Positions 58,642-64,000 of a DNA stretch of 64,000 bases are shown here, piece by piece. The position numbers and the translations under genes were made by a program. How positions within the stretch are numbered: the first letter of the stretch is position 1; each line of letters begins with the position of its first letter. The stretch comes from Mytilus trossulus (lineage: Eukaryota; Mollusca; Bivalvia; Mytilida; Mytilidae), in assembly GCF_036588685.1 (NCBI RefSeq), contig NC_086381.1, positions 66,347,436 through 66,411,435 on the forward strand, in the 5' to 3' direction. The notes beneath the pieces are model-generated. The model saw nothing but the letters and a program-made list of their open reading frames with translations. It had not been told where the DNA came from and ran no database searches.

Positions 58642-59124
58642 CATATGCCAAGTCTTTAAAGACAATAACAGATATGTAGACTGTTCCTGCTCCGAAGATA
58701 ATTATTAACATTTTTGTGATAACTAACTGTATTGTTGAAGGAACTCGGCTGAGTAGCATCAAGCAGTAGACAAGCACTATTGCAACGATCACAGGAGCTA
58801 CAATGATAAGAGGGGCACCAGTTGCCAACTCTAAACCATAGCACAGTGTTACAATTGTAATTCCCGGATATAAAAGCTTTGTAAGAAATAGTTGCAATAA
58901 GTAGAGGACGAACAAAACGGAAAAAGCATCGTTTGTGGAAACCAAGGTTCTTAGCTGTCGAATAACCAATACAGCATTTGCATAATCTGATAGTATCCAT
59001 CTACGGCGTTGTTTCATAAACTCAGTCATATCTTCCGGACAAAACGTAGTATTTGTAGCCGTACTACAATATCTTAATTTCCATCCCTTCAACATCATCA
59101 ATGTACACATCCATCTGTCTTCCC
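58642..59124 (-). CDS. Chitin synthase, third exon (EDRW and QRRRW motifs)
   Basis: Acceptor TATATATACAG before 59,124; a split Gly completes GEDRW. Residues: EDRWMCTLMML, then TFCPEDMTEFMKQRRRWILSDYAN, then five or so membrane segments from DAFSVLFVLYLLQLFL to TVYISVIVFKDLAYG. EDRW and QRRRW are catalytic and polymer-holding motifs of processive family-2 glycosyltransferases, here in the chitin synthase form. Donor G|GTAGGT after 58,642. Phase 1 junctions on both sides match the neighbouring exons exactly. Confidence 0.92.
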
Positions 59125-60211
59125 CTGTATATATAATTTCAATAAATATAACAAAAACCACAATTCAATGTTGATACCGACAAATTCAAACGTTAAAGGT
59201 CCATAAAAACTGACATTATCAAACGCTATCAATAACAGATATGTACTCTGTTCCTTTGCCAAAGAAAATGAATAACATATTTTTCTAAATAACTTTTGCT
59301 GACGGCACTCGGCTGGGTAACATCAACCAGTATCCAAGCACTATTTCAATCAATGAAACTATTAAAACCAACTTCCATACTCCTTACTTGGTACAGGCGT
59401 TTTGTGAAGAAAAAGGGAAAGGAGTTACTTTGTTTTATAGTAAGCTAAAACTTACGCTTGTGTGCTCCGTTGCTTTTAGTTTGGTAATTTAGTAAAAAAC
59501 AGAAACACACATTATAGGTTGATGTGACATTAATTGGGATCCATGAGTTTACACGTTGTAATTACACATCATATACAAACTTCGCAATTGTTTAATAAGA
59601 GAAAGACAAACATAAACATTAATCTAGCAAAAACCACAGCAGAAAATGTGTAGTAAACACCGTTTCGTCTACAACAGACTGAACGGTGAATTATAAAGAA
59701 TTGAAGTTGTGTTGTCTATTTACAGTTCGGTTTGTATTGGCCAACAGTACTTTAATATTGTTATTCACAAAGATTTTTTTTTATCTATGAGAAGTATTCA
59801 GGCAATTTTGTTTATTTCCAAAATTAAAAGAAAGAAAACTCTGGACATGCTGTTAGTATATTATCATATCTCATAATTCATTAATTATTGATATATTTCA
59901 TGTAAAATGCAACTGTTTTCTATCTCATAGATTGCGGTTGCAAACCATTCAATGTTGACGACAACATTATTTACACTTTTTGTCATTGTCCTAATGCTTA
60001 CATAGAAAGAGCAAAATATGGAACCATTGATGATTTAAACCTTGTTTTAACCAAATTTACTGTCTGGGTGATATGAGTATAAAATAATGAAGCATTAGAA
60101 CATCGACAGCAGATGATTTTAACATTGATTAGTTAGCGTAAACATGATGTTTTATAGTCACTGATACTTTTATAGAAAAAGAATTTTCCAGAATAAATAT
60201 ATTTTTTTTAC
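59125..60211 (-). other. Chitin synthase intron
   Basis: Just inside (59,205-59,340) lies a decayed copy of exon-3 sequence (GATATGTACTCTGTTCCT...CGGCACTCGGCTGGGTAACATCAAC), collinear with 58,665-58,765. No other exon recognised. Confidence 0.6.
59205..59345 (-). pseudogene. Decayed duplicate of part of chitin synthase exon 3
   Basis: The plus-strand text AATAACAGATATGTACTCTG, GAATAACATATTTTTCTAA and GGCACTCGGCTGGGTAACAT repeats 58,668-58,790 (AATAACAGATATGTAGACTG, GGAACTCGGCTGAGTAGCAT) with substitutions and small gaps that break the frame. It is a local tandem relic of the C-terminal membrane region of exon 3, so part of the exon was duplicated and one copy decayed. Confidence 0.7.
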
Positions 60212-60367
60212 CGTTGTCTTTTGTAAAGACATCTTCCATGTTTCCTACTGGTACCGAATATTCTGCAACAACGTCCCTAATAGCTTCCAATTTGAACATA
60301 CTAAAACAGCCGGGGCAACACATAACTGAACCAATAATATTCTGTGCACTCTTATTCATCCATAAAT
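60212..60367 (-). CDS. Chitin synthase, second exon (CPGCFS motif)
   Basis: Acceptor TACTTTAAG before 60,367; the split codon gives Asp, then LWMNKSAQNIIGSVMCCPGCFSMFKLEAI..., ending VFTKDNG. The family consensus around W-x-Q-K ... CxPGCFSLFR fits residue for residue. This loop sits beside the active site and precedes EDRW. Donor G|GTAAAA. Phase 1 in and out. Confidence 0.9.
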
Positions 60368-60419
60368 CTTAAAGTACAATATTTCGAAATATAATATCAT
60401 ATTAAATAGAACTTTTTTG

Positions 60420-60660
60420 ATGACATGAGGAACATGACGGGTGCCACATATGGAGAAATATCTGTTTATCCTTCCAGAGTACCTGAGATCACTCCCAGTT
60501 TTTGGTGGGGTTCGTGTTGATTTTTGTTTAGTTTTCTATGTTGTGTATTGTGTTTTATGATTTGTCTGCTTGTCTTTTTCTTTTTTAGCCATGGCATTGT
60601 CAGGTTATTTTCGATCTACGAGATTGACTGTCGCTCTAGTATTTTTCGAACCTCTTTTGT
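60420..60660 (+). repeat. Rep-A in chitin synthase intron
   Basis: AACATGACGGGTGCCACATA, CAGAGTACCTGAGATCAC, TTAGCCATGGCATTGTCAGG and TCGATCTACGAGATTGACTG landmarks. Confidence 0.8.
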
Positions 60661-60984
60661 TGATAGCTCTTGGTTTATTTGTTCATGGTTTTGATTTCTA
60701 TTGAATTATGGATGACTTATCAGCTCTTTAACATCTCAAATATGATTTAGATTTCAATTGCTTTGGTTTCTAGCAGCGCTGAATAGAAATCATTGCCCAA
60801 GTCATTTAAAGTTTGTACTGTTGATGGTCAGTAAATGCATTAATTTCGTTATCACATTGGAACTGTTTCGCTATTGACTGTACATGTTCCCTGTAGCTTT
60901 TTTATATTCCCAATAAAAAATTCATTGGTACATTCTTCAACTTATGTTTTGAACTTTCTAATATGAATGTGTTGCCCTTTTGCA

Positions 60985-61165
60985 CAGTAGTAAGTCCAGT
61001 AAGACCACTTTTTGGTCCCGACATATAGCAGTTTTACAAACTAATTTAAAATGTAAACTTTTAGCTAATTATTGGAAAGAAGAATACTTCTGTTACATAA
61101 ATATGCGCTGTTTTTGACAATACAATGCTCATGGTATCGGGTACTATCATCATATAATATAAAAT
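60985..61165 (-). mobile_element. Half of a MITE related to 19,970-20,553
   Basis: AGTAAGACC..TTTTTGGTCCC, AGCTAATTATTGGAAAG-like, TTTTTGACAATACAATGC and TATCGGGTACTA match the right half of the 20.4-kb element in opposite orientation. Only one terminus is present. Confidence 0.6.
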
Positions 61166-62099
61166 TTCAATCCTGGTATTTATTCTAAAATAATTGTCCA
61201 AAATCTATCATCAGATGAACCTGAAACTTAAATGCCAAAATCAGAACTTCCCTTGCTCTTTGATGTTTTATTTTAAGTTGAAAAAAAAATGCTTGCAAGG
61301 GAGATTGCTCATTACAACTCTAATGATGCCAACCTTGAAATTTAAAGGTGCTTATGTTTGCTATTTGTTATAACCTTATTGTTATGATTCTTAAACAAAC
61401 AATCAAAAATGAATAATTAAGCTCACTGAAATGTCAGAATTGTAAATTTTAAGTAAAAGTCTAAAATGATGTCAGAAGCGACTTTAAGCATGGTCTCATA
61501 GAACTGATTTTTTTAAAAAGTTTATTTTTATATTTGTTTCATAGTTAAATTTTATAACAAACATTTTGACATTTGTCTTTTTTTATAATTTATATTCAAA
61601 ACAACTCTATTTTATCAGTATTTGAATTAAATTAATTTGATAAATGCTTTTTTATTGAAGTATATACAAAAGGAGATAATTCAAAATCGCTTTTTTTTAA
61701 AAAATTATTCTAACCTGAGTAGAAGTGATGAAAATAACTATGCTCAAGACATAAATGGAAAACCTTCCTGTTTAAGTACATCTATTAATTATCTTATATA
61801 TTATTTTTATTTTGAAATTTTTTGTATATTATAATTTTGATTGAAAGATTTGGTAAAAACAATACGTTCAGGAAATGTAACATTTTAGGAACCGGACATT
61901 ACAGTCGAAATGAAATTAAGTAATCTGTTTTCGAATATCAATCATCGATTGAGATTTATCACATTGTTAATAGTTTTTTGTGTATTTAGTAAATGAGAAA
62001 TGCAGTTGAGAAAGGGAAATCGATTTCTAAATATCAACAGAAAATTTTTCGACATTACAAATAATGTCAATGAGCCAATCACTCGGTTTACAAAAAACT

Positions 62100-62220
62100 A
62101 CTTTATTGTTTTTCTGTTTGTGTTTTTCATTTTTAGCCATGGCGTTGTCAGTTTGTTTTAGATTTACGAGTTTGACTGTCCCTTTGGTATCTTTCGTCCC
62201 CCTTTTATTGAGAATTATTC
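62100..62220 (+). repeat. Rep-A 3' fragment beside an exon donor
   Basis: TTTTAGCCATGGCGTTGTCA, ACGAGTTTGACTGTCCCTTT and GTATCTTTCGTCCCCCTTTT. It ends only about 20 bases from the splice donor of the first chitin synthase exon in the window; open reading of that exon past the donor runs into this repeat. Confidence 0.8.
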
Positions 62221-62241
62221 CTGTTTCTGCACATGTTTTAC

Positions 62242-63970
62242 CTTTAGCATATTCGAACATCTGCAGCCAGACAATTGGAGGATACTGAATTCCTGTAGGA
62301 TATGTTCGACCACAGACAGCCCCAACAGTCCGGTCTGATTCACACATGAGTAAAACTTTCAATATACTTGTATCCGTAAACGTCATATCAGCATCAGTTG
62401 CAAGGATGTAATTATCATAACCAAATTTATCCTGTTCGTGGTGCAATTGTTGTGAGTCTTTTATGGTGTGAATGATGTTAAATGATTCATTTCTATCTAA
62501 ACACTTTTCATTTTTGCTCGTATTGGCTACAGATTTTTCTGTCGATTCTGTGTCAACACTATAAATCTCATTTTGTTTTACTAACGGCTTACAATAATTA
62601 TCTAGAAGTGTAAAATCATGTTGCGCGGTTTCGTATAACTCTTCAGGCGAGATCAATGTATCTATAGAAAGTAAAGTTTCGTAAGGTGATCTCATTGGGA
62701 AATTGTCAGAGTACCTCCAAAAGTTAGACGTACGATAGTTTAAGATATACTCCATATACATTATTTGACTCCAACGCTTTTTCGCCTTGACCTTAGAAAC
62801 ATCTTTCAAGTGAACAAACAATGGGGTTGTTTTGTTTACTTCCCAGGAAAACTGTATTCCGTATGGCGTAAATAGCATGACTCCTTGGTTATTGTTTGTT
62901 ATAAATTGGTTTTCAATTAAGCTCATTAACTGAAGACCAAACTGCTTTATAGTTTGTCCATCAGCACCATTATCTAAGAATATATGAGATTCAAAAACAA
63001 TATGCTCTCTTTTCAAAAGGTTTGAATCTGAAATATTTCGTATACTAGCCAGTAATTTGTCCATTTCTAGTGATGATTCCTGATGCATTGTAGTACAGAC
63101 AAAGATTCGTCTTTTGTTGTCAGTCGACTTATTGCATGTTGGTGTCTCCATTGTATTGAAAGTTCTACTGATTAAATGTTGCAATATCAAAACGGCTTCA
63201 TACATACTACAATTATTACACTGTATAGTTCTATCATTCAATATAATATCCAATAACAACGGAACAATTAATAGTCCTGCGAGAGTTCCATAGAATGCAG
63301 TATTATCTGCTCCCACTTTAATTCCTTGAGAAAGTGTACCGATACTACAAGCCCATGTAATGTGAGATACATGTATTACTGACGAACACATAAATACTAG
63401 TATGCATGATACTATGATAGACGACACATACATCGGTAAATGAACAATACATCTATCAGATTTAGAATTAACATTGAAAAACTTAACGTACTGACAAAGA
63501 CACGAGCTAAGTAAGATTGAAGCACAAAAGTAAAGACTTTTAGCGTTCGGTAAAAATAAAGTCTCAAAAAATAATCTCAATGATAATAATTCGTTTGTAT
63601 CACTTTTTTGTTTCAGAATGTAAAGCAAAAACACACAGGTAAGCATCTTCAAAATGATATACAATATAGCGGAATTCTGAGTTCCTCTGTTATCTGTTGT
63701 ATGAATACGTCTTTGTATGATCGGAGAAATAATTATTGATATCATCACCAGAAAGAGACACGTGATGCCAGCTTCTTCTACCGACATTCTGTTTGTTATC
63801 ACCAGCAATACAAAACAATAAATGACACAGCTTATGAAAACTAAAACCAACAGATGCTGTATGTAACGACAACAGCTTGTAATGGTCTTCTGAAACAAAA
63901 CAATATCAATCAATACTTTAGTATTTGAAACCGTAATACAGCAATAAAATATAGAAACTGACATCAAAAC
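62242..63970 (-). CDS. Chitin synthase, N-terminal membrane region and catalytic core (exon, 5' limit uncertain)
   Basis: Open from an upstream stop at 63,983-63,985. The first ATG is at 63,964; TTATTACTAG at 63,971-63,980 could equally be an acceptor, so this may be an internal exon. From that ATG about 574 residues: membrane segments at about 37-56, 66-83, 98-116, 144-159, 174-196 and 224-242; then RRIFVCTTMHQESS (about 287), KKRWSQIMYMEYIL (about 397), ATDADMTF (about 522), VGAVCGRTYP, and VWLQMFEYAKG at the donor G|GTAAAA (62,242). Chitin synthases polymerise UDP-N-acetylglucosamine at the plasma membrane; in molluscs they serve shell matrix, radula and gut linings. Odd points: the usual Trp of CATMWHE is absent, DGD reads DAD, and about 110 residues separate RWSQ from DADMTF. 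Confidence 0.88.
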
Positions 63971-64000
63971 TAGTAATAAACTCTAGCTACTGAATCTTTC

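Larger units (their letters stand above)
60368..62241 (-). other. Chitin synthase first intron in window
   Basis: 1.9 kb from the donor at 62,241-62,240 to the acceptor at 60,369-60,368. Holds Rep-A copies at both ends and a MITE relative at 60,985-61,165. 61,170-62,090 is AT-rich with nothing recognised. Confidence 0.6.

Overview
The window is eukaryotic, AT-rich and gene-poor. Coding exons carry GT/AG junctions, and most of the DNA is dispersed repeats, foldback elements and minisatellites. A multi-membrane animal-type chitin synthase, RING-less TRIM-like proteins and several mollusc-typical interspersed repeats point to a bivalve, most likely a mussel (Mytilus or relative). That organism call rests on my recognition of repeat and protein families, not on a database search.

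Layout. (1) 1-13 kb has no gene I can support. It is dominated by two inverted arms of about 1 kb (2.92-3.88 and 10.16-11.24 kb), each carrying an array of 22-bp repeats. (2) About 13-49 kb is a tandem segmental duplication. Each unit, about 12.7 kb without later insertions, carries a tiny cysteine-rich secreted-peptide gene (CRP copies at 14.1, 33.3 and 46.1 kb) followed at higher coordinates by a RING-less B-box/coiled-coil/beta-propeller gene (17.4-19.1 and 37.3-39.0 kb). All are on the minus strand. Only the third CRP copy is intact; the other two carry different nonsense codons. The third unit is cut short before its TRIM-like gene, and a fragment of an earlier unit lies near 1 kb. (3) A 6.6-kb LINE sits between 24,577 and 31,180. 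Its 5' half is inverted relative to its 3' half and it is bounded by 13-bp target-site duplications, the signature of twin priming. The homologous empty site survives at about 43.62 kb in the next unit. (4) 49-53 kb holds dispersed repeats and a minisatellite. (5) 53.5-64.0 kb is the catalytic and C-terminal part of a divergent chitin synthase on the minus strand, in at least five exons, with repeat copies in its introns.

How it fits together. The TRIM-like/CRP pair has been copied as a block. Because the units differ in which insertions they carry, each acts as the empty-site control for the others: the LINE, a TTAA-flanked MITE at 43.74 kb, a repeat at 22.5 kb and a 123-bp tandem repeat at 16.5 kb can each be polarised inside this window. 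The most likely undescribed item is the CRP family: a 67-residue precursor with a signal peptide and a symmetric six-cysteine mature peptide, physically linked to TRIM-like genes. A host-defence or signalling role is only inference.
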